Of a stretch of 39,726 nt of DNA, positions 1 through 10,478 are shown in pieces (the stretch's first letter is position 1; the number at the start of each line of letters is the position of its first letter). Source of the stretch: Fragilaria radians. Taxonomy: Eukaryota > Bacillariophyta > Fragilariophyceae > Fragilariales > Fragilariaceae. The notes under the pieces are model-generated. The model was not told where the DNA came from, searched no databases, and saw nothing but the letters and a program-made list of their open reading frames with translations. A program made the translations under genes and the position numbers. Location: NCBI GenBank assembly GCA_900642245.1, contig CAAAJI010000064.1:114630-154355 (forward strand). Direction: 5' to 3'.

Positions 1-1
1 C

Positions 2-1486
2 AATTATGTGTTGGAAGCAATCGCAACACGACCGAAGTTTGTTGAATCAATTCGGTCTCTTGATGCATCAAAACATCCTATCATACCCACATCTTCTCAA
101 TCCAATGGTGTCGTGCCTATGGAAGATGGCACTGGAGGAGAAAATGGTGATGTTTTTCGTTCTGCCCAAGTCGTATCTACAACAACCTCGAATGCAACAT
201 CCTCAACCCCTCCTACACTTACCACAACTACAACTGCCGTAAAATCTTCCAGTCGTACCAATAGCCGTCGATCAGAAGCTTGGGGTCCGACTCCTGTCAC
301 CTATCGTGAAAGATTAGGAGGATATTTGCACCCGCGTGATATGCGACGACTCGTGACTCCTTTCTCGGCCACTAATGAACCTGAATTAATTGTTCGACGA
401 CACGTCATGTTACTTAACTTTGATCCACTCCGTGCGATCGTATTACGAGATCGATTGCTAGTCTTAGTTCCTGACGGAGCGGATTCGATTTTGGAACGTT
501 TGGCGGAGCGAATTCAAGTTTCGGGGATGGAATCAGTGTTTGGAGAACATGAAAATACAACCAAAGACACTTTAAACAAAGAAACTGGTAACAAGTCATC
601 AAAGGTTTCAACTAAGGACACAATGGCCAATGAAGATGAGGAGGCATTATTCGAAAGCAAGAAAAGGTCCAGGGCGATTGCTAACTTTGCAAAGCATTGT
701 AGTGATGATGAAGGTGAACGTCAATCCAATTCTAAAGACTGCGATACAAGTTTGGAGAATGACGAATGGAGTGACTTGAAAGGAAAAGGATGGATTAACC
801 TTCCATTTGAGCTGCAAAGCGTCGATGCGGTCTTGCATACCGTAAGTTCCATGCTCACAGAAGATGCGGGAAACCTTCAAGAGTATGTATACGCTGAAAT
901 GGATCATTTGTTACACGCCAGCTCATCGGTAGCTTCCGATCAAGTGTTCGACGTTCTTAGAACTGTCAAGAGTGACATATCTGAAATGTTGGGCCGCTGT
1001 CAAGGTTTTATTCGAGCCATAAACGTCGTCTTGGATGAAGATGAAGATTTAGCTTTAATGAATCTTTCACGTCTCATTACTCATCCCGAACGTTTCATTC
1101 AGCCGGTGTCAGAAGATATTTTGCACGAAGAATCCGATGAACCGGAGCTTATTTTGGAAGCCTACCTACAACAATCTACCTCGAATGCTAATGCACTCGA
1201 AATGCTTCGAAGCCAAATCACCACAACCGAAGACTTGATGAATATGAAACTCGATAAAGTACGTAATCGACTTCTGTACATTAATACAATGGTGAGTCTA
1301 GTCACGATGTGTGTTGGGACTGGATCCTTGATAGGTGCTATTTTTGGTATGAACCTCTACAGTGGCATTGAAGATAGTCCTACTGCATTCGGGATTGTGG
1401 TTCATGTCATTGGATGGGGAATATTGGTGAGTATGCTAGGTTTTGGGTATCTCTTCACACTGGCAGGGAATATTTCGAAGACATGA
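2..1486 (+). CDS. MRS2: MRS2/CorA-type Mg2+ transporter, 5' end outside window
   Basis: This is a magnesium channel of the CorA-MRS2-ALR superfamily, whose eukaryotic members sit in mitochondrial, plastid or other membranes as pentamers. The frame is already open at base 2, so the true start lies upstream and the apparent GTG start at base 8 is not real. About 494 residues are visible. The N-terminal beta domain is recognisable by a segment around codons 125-160 (RAIVLRDRLLVLVPDG). The helical domain follows from PFELQSVDAVL to the TEDLMNMKLDKVRNRL stretch. Two membrane helices close the protein, and the signature GMN is encoded at 1346-1354, at the end of the first helix. An acidic/Ser/Lys-rich insert (roughly 545-790) separates the beta and helical domains and is longer than in typical MRS2. 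The gene converges on mL46, with only 66 bp between stops. Family assignment is secure; the organelle is not visible because the N-terminus is missing. Confidence 0.9.
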   Translation, partial: NYVLEAIATRPKFVESIRSLDASKHPIIPTSSQSNGVVPMEDGTGGENGDVFRSAQVVSTTTSNATSSTPPTLTTTTTAVKSSSRTNSRRSEAWGPTPVTYRERLGGYLHPRDMRRLVTPFSATNEPELIVRRHVMLLNFDPLRAIVLRDRLLVLVPDGADSILERLAERIQVSGMESVFGEHENTTKDTLNKETGNKSSKVSTKDTMANEDEEALFESKKRSRAIANFAKHCSDDEGERQSNSKDCDTSLENDEWSDLKGKGWINLPFELQSVDAVLHTVSSMLTEDAGNLQEYVYAEMDHLLHASSSVASDQVFDVLRTVKSDISEMLGRCQGFIRAINVVLDEDEDLALMNLSRLITHPERFIQPVSEDILHEESDEPELILEAYLQQSTSNANALEMLRSQITTTEDLMNMKLDKVRNRLLYINTMVSLVTMCVGTGSLIGAIFGMNLYSGIEDSPTAFGIVVHVIGWGILVSMLGFGYLFTLAGNISKT

Positions 1487-1552
1487 GACTATTGACAGAA
1501 CGACCCTATTTAAAATTTAGTCATCCACACCAATATAATTTAGTTATCGAAA

Positions 1553-2801
1553 TCACAAAAGATAATGATAAAATTTCCCACGTTTGGGCCCTCCATTCTG
1601 CATGAATCTATCGAAAAACTCCCCTCGATCAAGCCACCCATAACTGCTAGCATCTACATTAGGATTCGTATCGCCCATGTAAAATTGTAACTTCATAAAA
1701 AATTTCTTGGTTCCAAAGTACCCATCCTTTTTTTTCACATCCAAGTCCACTGCTAAAGGACAAGCCGACAAGGCGACAATTCCAGCATCACTTCCTAGAA
1801 CTTGGGTTGCAACAGACATGGCCTTGTCTCGGAAGGTGACACCTTCTTCCATATCCACAGTGGGAAATTCCCATAGTGACGTCGGAGTTCTTTGCTGAGC
1901 AAAATACACACGACTAGTAAAGCGACGTTTCCAAGTCGTGATATCTCCCGACCGATCTGCTTCCGATTCAGCAGGCCATTCGGAATCATACGTGGTATCC
2001 AAGTCAGCTAATCTCCATGCATCGCCACATTTAAACAAAGTATTGTAAAAAGAAGTGGAATATATATGCACACATTCACGTATTCACCCATATAGATAAA
2101 ACCAAAATTTGTGAGTTGGAAAATCAAAATTTATCCAGAGTCTTATGCGTCATCTTATGTCCGAGCAATATAATTTATAAATGACACGTACCATCTTCGT
2201 CAACTAGTTTTAACTCCTTCGGATATACCTTGGAATATTTATCCAAATGTTCACGCAAGTCATAATAATCTTGTTGCCAGGGTTCCGGGTCAGGAATTCG
2301 AAGGGGTAGTCGTTCAATCACGACAGCGAGTTGGATTCTCCAATCCAGTTGCTGTTGGCGCGCGATACGATCCATCTTTTGCTGAAAGACTAATCTACCA
2401 TCGAACCACTCCTTAAAGTCCTTTCGCATCGAACCCATCATTGGTCGATTTTCCCTTCGAGTCTTGATACGTTCCAATCGAGCTTGATGATCTTCAAATC
2501 GCATCCGACGAGTTTCCTTCTCTTCCAACTTTTCCTCCAGACGTGTTTTGGGAGCTGACTGCTTAGAATTAACAAAGGCTGAAGACTTCTTTTTTGGTTG
2601 TTGCTTCTTTTTATCATCCCTAGTTTCTGGGTTACTACTACTATCTCCACTACTATTACTAAAGCGATTGAGAAGAATCGGAACCGACGTTTTCCGAGAT
2701 ATCCAAGATGACGATAATGACGATGTAAATCCAAATTTAATACGATGAGCACATAGCGCTGCTGTGGTTGTTGATGTCGTCGTCAAAAAAACAATGGACA
2801 T
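1553..2801 (-). CDS. MRPL46: Mitochondrial ribosomal protein mL46 (two exons: 2801-2192, 2007-1553)
   Basis: Predicted large-subunit mitoribosome protein mL46, a NUDIX-fold family without catalytic role. Exon 1 begins with an ATG and a Ser/Thr/Arg-rich N-terminus fitting a mitochondrial presequence, then a basic KKKQQPKKK segment and the family-typical VIERLPLRIPDPEPWQQDYY. The donor is GATG|GTACGT at 2192/2191 and the acceptor ATTAG|CT at 2008/2007. Both are phase 1, which joins LVDEDA to DLDTTYDSEW, and the intron is 184 bp. Exon 2 carries the NUDIX-like core, including YFGTKKFFMKLQFYMGD and a C-terminal YGWLDRGEFFDRF. The joined product is 354 residues. The in-frame stop just after the donor shows that the two frames cannot be one uninterrupted ORF. 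The splice junction is inferred from phase and consensus, not from transcripts. Confidence 0.85.
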
Positions 2802-5800
2802 GGCGAAATGAAATTATTTCACACTGACCAACATGTCCTCACAATCATTCACTCACTCACCTACAGTTTTACTGGTCACGACTGTGCTTCGTACAGAAGA
2901 TCTCCCCGACCAATACTTTTCCACTCAATACTGTAACGGAATTTGTGAAGTTTCGTACTGTACTGTTTTTACCTAGTTAACTGTTTTCATTGTTTTTATT
3001 TATGCACATCAGATCCAGATCTTTTTTCAATGAAGCATTGTCTTCTTCATTCATACAATAAGGCATGTGAATATTTTCCTGTAAAATTACATGTCTTAGA
3101 CATACTTTCAATCTACAGACAAATGTTGGATAAGTAAATCTTGTTCACACTATTATCCCAACCAATTTATGCACTAGACCCCTAATCCCATTTGAAGGAG
3201 TATTGCCGCATGGCTTCCTTCAATCATAGTAGCCTTAGTGCCTAGGCTAAAGGAGATCAATTTTTGTTAAACTTTCGTTAAATCTGTCATTCATATACCC
3301 TTCGAATTGTGTGTACGCTTAGATGCCTTAAATTATAGTCAAATAACTTCTGCATTACTCTCTATCTAATTTAACAAGATATTTTAACTCTCTCCTGACA
3401 ATCAAAATGATATTCTCATTATTTGAACTGAGTATTCACAAATGAAGTTTTCTTCAACGGTTGATCTCATCCAACTTCTCTAAATGTTGCTACGCCATAG
3501 AGATTTGACCAATCTTTGTGATGTGCCTCATGTAGTATATACATATGTACACAAATGGCAGCTTTGAAGAAATGCCTCAATAAGCTTAATCACATGCGTA
3601 AACTAGTTTATTATCAGGTTGTTCATTATATTCACCACCCTAACTCTGTGCCAAATTATGTTAAACTTAGTCAGCGGATGCCGCTTTAAGATTTCTAAAA
3701 ATTTAGCTATTGTCCAGGGCTTCTAAGACTCAAATGCTGTTAAATGTCGTATCGTTAAATGTATTTGGGGCAGCTTTTTTACACAATTGGTTGTTGTCTA
3801 TAGCCACATTGCCAATTGATTATGTATCAATACATATTTTGTTCACATTTGGTGTGACTCTGTAATGCTAAATTATGATCGAATTATACGATACTATGTT
3901 TGCAGGCGCGAGGATACTTCCAATGCCACTGATAGTGTCATATATCCTATTCTTAGTTGGCACTACTTCCATTTCTTTGAGGATTCTTGAAAATTGACAT
4001 TTTTTCTCTCTTTTCAATAACTCTAGAGGAGCCTTCTTATTGCTTGTGTCCAGATTCCAATGAAAGTAGCAGTTAATGCCGATTTCACCCAGATTACACT
4101 GGTGATTTTCGAACATAAAGTGTCTCATGCTTCCACTTTGCCATTTCTCTTGGGAAAATTGGACACCAATATTCAAAACTGATTTTAAATCCTTTACCTC
4201 AGTAGAGATCTTCTAAATCATTGAATTTACCTGCATCATTGCATCGCAACATTTTCATTTTATAACTTCTGATTTTTCATGTAGATACTATTACCTGGGA
4301 CCTTTTTCTTCAATGAAATCACCTGTTGAATAAAAAACAACAGTAATAGTCAGTGAAGACAGCAGCCATCAATACTCAAACGCTGGTATCTTCAAAGGTT
4401 TTTCCTTTGATTGAGCTGATATCAGTGTAACGTTTCTCTCCTCGAGACTAGTTTCCTTGGGATAATTTTCAATTTACAATTTTCTGTTTGCAATCGTGTA
4501 ATCTTGGCTTACATCAATCCTTTCATGGAGCTCCTAGCGATTGTCTCTTGCTGTTGCAATGAGTATTTCATCTCCACATTGTCTTAAAGCTTTGTGTAGC
4601 TCGTAAACTTCTAATAGAGAGCATCAACTGGTTATATTTATTCACCATAATTCTCGGATATAGTTGAAAATATGGCCTTTCAATTTGATGCTTAATCAAT
4701 GACAAATTTGCGTACTTGGTCTTCCAGATGTGATGTGTTTACTTTACTTGGTACATTCTGCCGTCGCTGTGTAACTCTCACAAGTAAGCATCGACTGCAG
4801 AGCATAATACGTAGAGCAATAACTTACTTGGAAAGTATTGTGTGCTATCATGGGCAGCAAGTGAACTGAAAGAAGTCTATTAAATTAACTGATTGAGGAC
4901 AAATGCTACTTACCTCATTCAGTGGCGTGTGTCTCTACTTCAGAAAAATCATGATAATCGGGTCAATAAGTGTCCATCAAGATTTGATGGAAAAACAAGT
5001 CAAATAAGAAAGAAAAGGAGTTGTCTGCAGCGCTGGAAGAACGGAAAAAGAGACCGTTTAGCGAATGAAAGCTTGACAAAGGAAAATAAAATAAACCAAG
5101 AAAAAGCGTCATGATTGGCAGTAGTCCCCGGGGAATTATTCATTCTTCTAATTTTTTGTTGTTGATCTTTACAACTTTGTTTTATATTTATTGTTTAAAC
5201 CTTTATACATAAAATGCCTACAGGTTTCGGCAAAATTGAAGAAGAATACTTATTGAGAGGAGCATCGATTTCCTTTAGATGAGACGCCTTGATAGAATGG
5301 GGAGAAGTAATACGAGATTTCGAGATAGCCCCTTACATGACATTGTATGTACCTCAAGCAATACTGAGCAGAAAATTCTATATTTTGAGGAATGAAACAG
5401 CACTGCGCATTACTTTCTGACGATATCAGAAAATAATAGAAAAGACACATATATTTATCTTACTGACGATAAGGGATAATTCATATGCTATGGAGGATGC
5501 GAAAGTAGAAACAAGGACAAATAATGTTTTGTCAATTTACTCTGAGTTTGAAATAAAAATTAGAATTGCGCTTTAGATACTTTGATCGCTTAACGTCTTG
5601 TTATCAACGACATTGGTCATTTTCCTTGGGGTATAGGGTTTTTGAAGGAGCACATACTCCCTTGGTCATCAAATTAAGCCTTTTGAGATTAATACTCATA
5701 ACAGTACATTCTTACAATAAGGAAACTGTCATTATTATTCCTTAATGTCCCTTTTGATTTATGGCATACTTTTGGGATACCAATTATGTCAGCCTACAAA

Positions 5801-5877
5801 GACCAATGACTTATGTCTAAAGTCAGTGTTAAAGACTTGATTTGAATGCATTGACGGAGAAACGTGCTGGGAAGGCC
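2802..5877. other. 3.1 kb intergenic region, AT-rich, with possible coding relics
   Basis: This lies between the divergent mL46 and PC-esterase genes and should hold both promoters. I found no gene that can be supported. Two minus-strand stretches look faintly protein-like: a frame at 4369-4611 with two internal stops, and an open 102-codon frame at 3868-4176. Neither matches a family I know. Two CCAAT pentamers (5780-5784 and 5803-5807) lie about 70-100 bp before the ATG at 5878 and are possible NF-Y sites. There is no tRNA-like or long-repeat structure by eye. Confidence 0.5.
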
Positions 5878-8800
5878 ATGATTAAGACTTCCTTCCAACT
5901 CGCTTTCGTCATCTTAATTCTCTTTCCACGGAGATCATTCAGTGAAGTTGCTAGTTCTAACGAAGAAGACCGTTCCCTGTCTTCTTTTGCGAATTCAAAC
6001 CCCTACGGCCATTCCGTACACGGTAATTCATACTCTGGCAAGGAGTTACAAGCCCAATTTGGGTTTCCCTCGAGCCCTAAAAGCTACCTAAAATCTTCAG
6101 GTAATGAAGATATCGATACTTTCAAATCTTCTTCCAGTTTAGAATATCCAGTTTCTGCTCAAGCGTCGTTCCGCGATGAATCAAAACGGAAAATGTACCA
6201 GCCACAGATGAGCAGCCCCAATCAATCACATGAAAGATTCTTAGCCCAGCAGCCAATTCAACAAGACATGAAATACCAAACGGATAAAATCGAAGATTTT
6301 CAAAGGCTTTCCTCTAAAGACATTGATTACAGAAATCCAATGGGTACGACAAAACTTTACTCAGGGAATGTAAAATTGGGAAATGCTTTGCTTGCCGACG
6401 AAAGATCGAGTCCGGTGAGACAATATGCCACCAGTACGAAGCAAGGACAAAACGAAGATTTATCCTTGCCCCTGCATCCAGGAACGTGGAACTTTAAAGG
6501 CATTAGAGGGGCAGGTAGTCAATACTCGCTTCCTGAAGAAAATGGATCGCTGAGAAGTCAAGAAAAACTTCTGGAAGATGACCGAAACACTGAAAATCAG
6601 TCGAATGGTATTGGCAAAAGTAATCCAAACATCAATAATGGTGAGGATTTTAGCATGACGACGCAAGCGAACTCCTTAAACCAGCCAGGAGCTTTCATCT
6701 CCGATTCTTCAAGGGAAACGGGCAATCACATGCTTAACAAATACAATTTGAGAAAACAAAGCCAACAGGATACAACAAATAGCATCGATCCGGTCACATC
6801 TTCCATTTCCGGAGTTACCGATTATGCTAATGGCTTTCAGGCAGACGGTGTAGAGACATTAGATTCAAGTCGTGGAGCCTTGAAAAATAATGTGGCTCGA
6901 ACGCATCCGATGCTTCGAAATGATGAGAATGATAATTCTATACAACGAATAAACGAAAAAGGACAGGAAGAAGACCCAAGCATGTCTTTTTCTATTGACG
7001 TTCAAAACCGCTACGTCAACAAACAGGGCCTAGATGAAGAAACTACTCGCTTACAAGCAGATAGTTTTGACAAGGAAAAGACATCCTTGCTACATTCTAG
7101 AAACCCCGATTTCGTTACAGGTTATCAAGCTCCTGAAAAACAGACTTCAAGCTTACGTAAAGAATCACAAAGGGTGGACAACGCACAATTAGATGTTGAA
7201 GACACTTCATCACTAAATACGTTCCAAGATGTTTATCCAAGCTCTATTCCGTCTCATGTTCAAATTTGTTCCTCAATCTTAGGCGAACAAGGACAAGCGA
7301 AGGAACCTTACATTGAGAGGGCTGAAATTTGTTTAGAAGAATTCTCTCCCAGCGCAGCCTTGGCAACTATTTTTCTGTCCTCATACCTTGCACAGAATGC
7401 AAAATTTCATGGATATGCAATCGACTATCACCACAATTGTGGCGATCATCGAATCGACCAAAGAGTCATTCAAGAACTTCTGCCATCTCCAATAGCGTTG
7501 CCGCAGAACGAGGTGATGATGCCCAACGACCACCTACAACAAATTTGTAAAATGATTGAAGATACTTGGAACCGAGACAAGATTTCAAACGCCTTGGATA
7601 TCCTCCTCTGGGATACTAAATTTTCAATCCCACAAGTTTTCATTGACACCGAAAGTAAAGAGAAACGATCTGTGGCAAGGAGTCAAAGTATCGCGTCGAC
7701 TGCTGTCTTGGAAAATCTGATTCCCTACGTTTTTCAAAATATGCCTAAAGCTGCTATGAAGAGTCGACTAGTTAAGTCATCTTTGAAAGCTGGATATGGA
7801 GTTCTAGAGGGTCGAGATGAAAACAGTTATCCCATCGCTGTGGGGAGAGCTGTAATTTATCTACCTTGCAAAGATCTTGATTGTCAAGATTTAATCCTCA
7901 TACCCTACACGAGTTTTTTGCTTCATATACCGTTATCTGTTCACACTGTTGACATTCTCGTTTCTCCAAGATGCATAAAAGGACTTCAGGGTTGCTCGCG
8001 TTACGTCAACGACCTAGCTTCCACTATTCGTCTGTTCTCTCCCCTTATGTTTGTTGAGCTCATTCCTGCGGAGGCTGCTAGTCCTGATACAATTGCGCGT
8101 CTGGTCGAAGCAGAGTATACGATTTGCGGCCCAGGATATGGTATGGTATGCTTATTCCCTTCTTTAGGACGAAACCAAGGAAGAGTGACATTATTTGATG
8201 TTGATTCTGATCAAAAAGAAGGCGAAACTACATCATCGTTTGTTGCAAGATTATCGCAACGTAGCGTCAACCATATAACTCCACCAACCGCACCATTCGT
8301 TGTTGCCTTTTTGAGCGATTTCCGAGGACAAGAAATGGCGATGAGCGCATTTGTACAGCTGCCTCCGAGCAGCTCTAACGGTGAATGTCGATTCTTCCGA
8401 GGAAGGGAAGGTTATTGGGTGCAAGACATGGATTATGCTGTATATGCTCAATACCGAACTTCGTTAAACCATTACTCCGGCAATACGGAAAAAACTTTTC
8501 GTAAGAGAATGGAAAGGGGAGAAAACCGCGGTCACAAATTTCTACCTTCCACAACTTATCGCTTTACCGAAAATCGTTATCAGCCTTGTGCAACATCTCT
8601 CATCACACAAGAGGGGATCTGCGATGCTTTAAAATCTTTAAATGCACATAGAATTTTCATAGTCGGTGATTCATTAAATTTTCAACTAGCGCAGAGCTTG
8701 TGGATGTGGCTAACAACTGAGAATGACGGAGATTCTCCTACAGCTCAAGGCTCCATGGACTCTAATTTCAAGTACAATCTTGGCTGTCCTGACGGTCGGA

Positions 8801-9447
8801 CGTATGTATTGCAATTCGTGCGAAACGATGAATTATTGGAGAATGAAGACCATGTTTCAATTGATCAGAACATCAAGAATTGTGAAAATTATTGCTTTCC
8901 TTGGACGAAAGCATACAAAGAGGACATCCGACGTACCATCATGATTTTCAACGTTGGTACTCATATGAAAGACTTCGACACATATTCTGCGGCAATCGAC
9001 CGGTTTGTAAATGTGTTTGACGCTCTGAAACGATATAATGACATAGTACTTTTTCGCACACTTTTACCCGGACACTTAGATTGCTCCAGGCCCGGATTGG
9101 CCCCTTACACAAATTTTAATGAGTATAAAGCGGATGTGGAAAAATACCAAGGGGGAATCAATGAATGGAACAAATTCAGCGAATTTAATGATTATACCAT
9201 CCGGAAATTGGACTACCGCCGCTTTGATCCTACTCCTCAGGCACTGATGGAAGTTCTAGACGTCGTCCCTATGACTATTTTGAGGCCTGATGGCCATTGC
9301 TCCGATGAATTCCGACCTTCAAGCTATCTTGATTCTGATTGTACGCACTATAACTTACCTGGCCCTTTGGACTGGTGGAGCCACTTGATGTTCAATCATA
9401 TACGTGATATTGCAGCTGCGGAAAAGGAATTATTGCGAATGACATGA
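5878..9447 (+). CDS. Secreted protein with C-terminal PC-esterase/TBL-like acyl-esterase domain
   Basis: This is a 1189-residue protein. The frame is open further upstream, but the first ATG (5878) places a clean signal peptide at the N-terminus (MIKTSFQLAFVILILFPRRSFS), so it was chosen over an upstream TTG. Residues ~25-460 are Ser/Gln/Asn-rich and probably disordered. Residues ~463-848 form a Cys-containing globular region ending in an ARLVEAEYTICGPGYGMVC block that loosely resembles nucleotide-sugar glycosyltransferase folds; this is inference. Residues ~837-1178 match the PC-esterase (trichome-birefringence-like, CAS1-like) SGNH family. They carry GDSLNFQ with the candidate nucleophile Ser932, an FRTLLPGHLDC segment, and the C-terminal DCTHY/LPGPLDWW motif with Asp1154 and His1157. 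Such enzymes move O-acetyl groups on polysaccharides in the secretory path. The substrate is unknown. No intron is apparent. Confidence 0.8.
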   Translation: MIKTSFQLAFVILILFPRRSFSEVASSNEEDRSLSSFANSNPYGHSVHGNSYSGKELQAQFGFPSSPKSYLKSSGNEDIDTFKSSSSLEYPVSAQASFRDESKRKMYQPQMSSPNQSHERFLAQQPIQQDMKYQTDKIEDFQRLSSKDIDYRNPMGTTKLYSGNVKLGNALLADERSSPVRQYATSTKQGQNEDLSLPLHPGTWNFKGIRGAGSQYSLPEENGSLRSQEKLLEDDRNTENQSNGIGKSNPNINNGEDFSMTTQANSLNQPGAFISDSSRETGNHMLNKYNLRKQSQQDTTNSIDPVTSSISGVTDYANGFQADGVETLDSSRGALKNNVARTHPMLRNDENDNSIQRINEKGQEEDPSMSFSIDVQNRYVNKQGLDEETTRLQADSFDKEKTSLLHSRNPDFVTGYQAPEKQTSSLRKESQRVDNAQLDVEDTSSLNTFQDVYPSSIPSHVQICSSILGEQGQAKEPYIERAEICLEEFSPSAALATIFLSSYLAQNAKFHGYAIDYHHNCGDHRIDQRVIQELLPSPIALPQNEVMMPNDHLQQICKMIEDTWNRDKISNALDILLWDTKFSIPQVFIDTESKEKRSVARSQSIASTAVLENLIPYVFQNMPKAAMKSRLVKSSLKAGYGVLEGRDENSYPIAVGRAVIYLPCKDLDCQDLILIPYTSFLLHIPLSVHTVDILVSPRCIKGLQGCSRYVNDLASTIRLFSPLMFVELIPAEAASPDTIARLVEAEYTICGPGYGMVCLFPSLGRNQGRVTLFDVDSDQKEGETTSSFVARLSQRSVNHITPPTAPFVVAFLSDFRGQEMAMSAFVQLPPSSSNGECRFFRGREGYWVQDMDYAVYAQYRTSLNHYSGNTEKTFRKRMERGENRGHKFLPSTTYRFTENRYQPCATSLITQEGICDALKSLNAHRIFIVGDSLNFQLAQSLWMWLTTENDGDSPTAQGSMDSNFKYNLGCPDGRTYVLQFVRNDELLENEDHVSIDQNIKNCENYCFPWTKAYKEDIRRTIMIFNVGTHMKDFDTYSAAIDRFVNVFDALKRYNDIVLFRTLLPGHLDCSRPGLAPYTNFNEYKADVEKYQGGINEWNKFSEFNDYTIRKLDYRRFDPTPQALMEVLDVVPMTILRPDGHCSDEFRPSSYLDSDCTHYNLPGPLDWWSHLMFNHIRDIAAAEKELLRMT

Positions 9448-9755
9448 ATTGAGTAAAAATTACTACCTAATGAGGAAGTGGCCAAATGGAATTCTATTTT
9501 GACATTGAATTGAATTACAGCTAAAGTATCCCACATAGTCAAAAAAGGACAGTGCACTAACGCTCTGTTGTTCATACAAAGCACCTGATTCATTGACGAA
9601 TTGATCACTTGCTGCAGATTTCCTCATTGAATGATAATAAATCTATTCTAAACAAATGTTGGAAAAGGGATTTCTAGCAATTCTTAGGTTTAATCTAAAT
9701 TCTCTGATTTATTTTATATCTTTAAGAAAGTATAATTCTGTTATGAAGGATAATT

Positions 9756-9787
9756 TCGAACTGTCAACATTTTTTCTTTAGTGTTGA
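9756..9787 (+). repeat. Direct repeat copy 1, hairpin-forming
   Basis: This copy differs from the one at 9860-9891 at three of 32 positions. It begins TCGAACTGTCAACAT and ends CTTTAGTGTTGA. Within it TCAACA and TGTTGA are inverted around a 12-nt spacer, so each unit could fold as a short hairpin or bind a dimeric protein. Confidence 0.7.
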
Positions 9788-9859
9788 GTACAAATCTTTA
9801 TCACTATAATTTGGTTACTTCATGAAGAATGCAGGAAATCTTTTTCGAAAGCAAAAATA

Positions 9860-9891
9860 TCGAACTATCAACATGTTTACTTTAGTGTTGA
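9860..9891 (+). repeat. Direct repeat copy 2, hairpin-forming
   Basis: Second copy of the 32-bp unit, starting 104 bp after the first. The TCAACA...TGTTGA inverted arms are kept exactly. The differences from copy 1 fall at one base before the left arm and two in the spacer. Confidence 0.7.
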
Positions 9892-10478
9892 ACTCTGTTT
9901 GTTTTTGGGAACGCACCACCTCGTTCGGAATTCACGATACACAGTGTTTCTACGGTAGAGTGCTCACGCGTTGTCACGCGCGGAGTTGGAGGAGGATTCT
10001 AGATTACTCGTAGAGGAATGCAAGTATCTAATTAGGTCCCAAAGATATTGGTTTAAACATCGCAAAATTTCTAAATAAAACGTATTTGTCGAAAATTAGG
10101 GTATGTATAGAATTATATTCATTTAAAAGCCTGCATTCAAAAAGCGATGCGTTGAGTGGACTGACCTTCATAATAGCGCAGGTTTGTATCCAATAATGAT
10201 ATAACTGTACATGGTGCCATTCGTTCTATGGCAAAGGAAAAATACACATTTTCAAAGCATATAGTGATTTGAGATCAAAGTGATTTCTTGTTGTTGTACT
10301 TTTCTTTGCCTGTAACGAGGAGGGTACGTCGAAGATGTAATAACTAACATGACTACATACATTTGAGAAGCTATCAAATACGCCCGATAAAATATGCACT
10401 TACATGTTTTGAAGCTTCCTTTAATTTCATCGACCTGCAGGAAAATCAACTTTTGGACCGAATTCATTGAAGATAATC

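Larger units (their letters stand above)
9448..10478. other. Intergenic region with paired 32-bp direct repeats
   Basis: This 1 kb AT-rich gap separates two plus-strand genes. It should contain the 3' end of the esterase transcript and the promoter of the zinc-module gene. Apart from the direct repeats at 9756-9787 and 9860-9891 I see nothing clear; the 63-codon frame at 9822-10013 overlaps a repeat and has no protein-like features. Confidence 0.5.

Noticed and set aside
4893..5114. Plus-strand 73-codon frame
   Set aside because: Lys/Arg-rich low-information sequence, no motif, no support on either side; probably chance.
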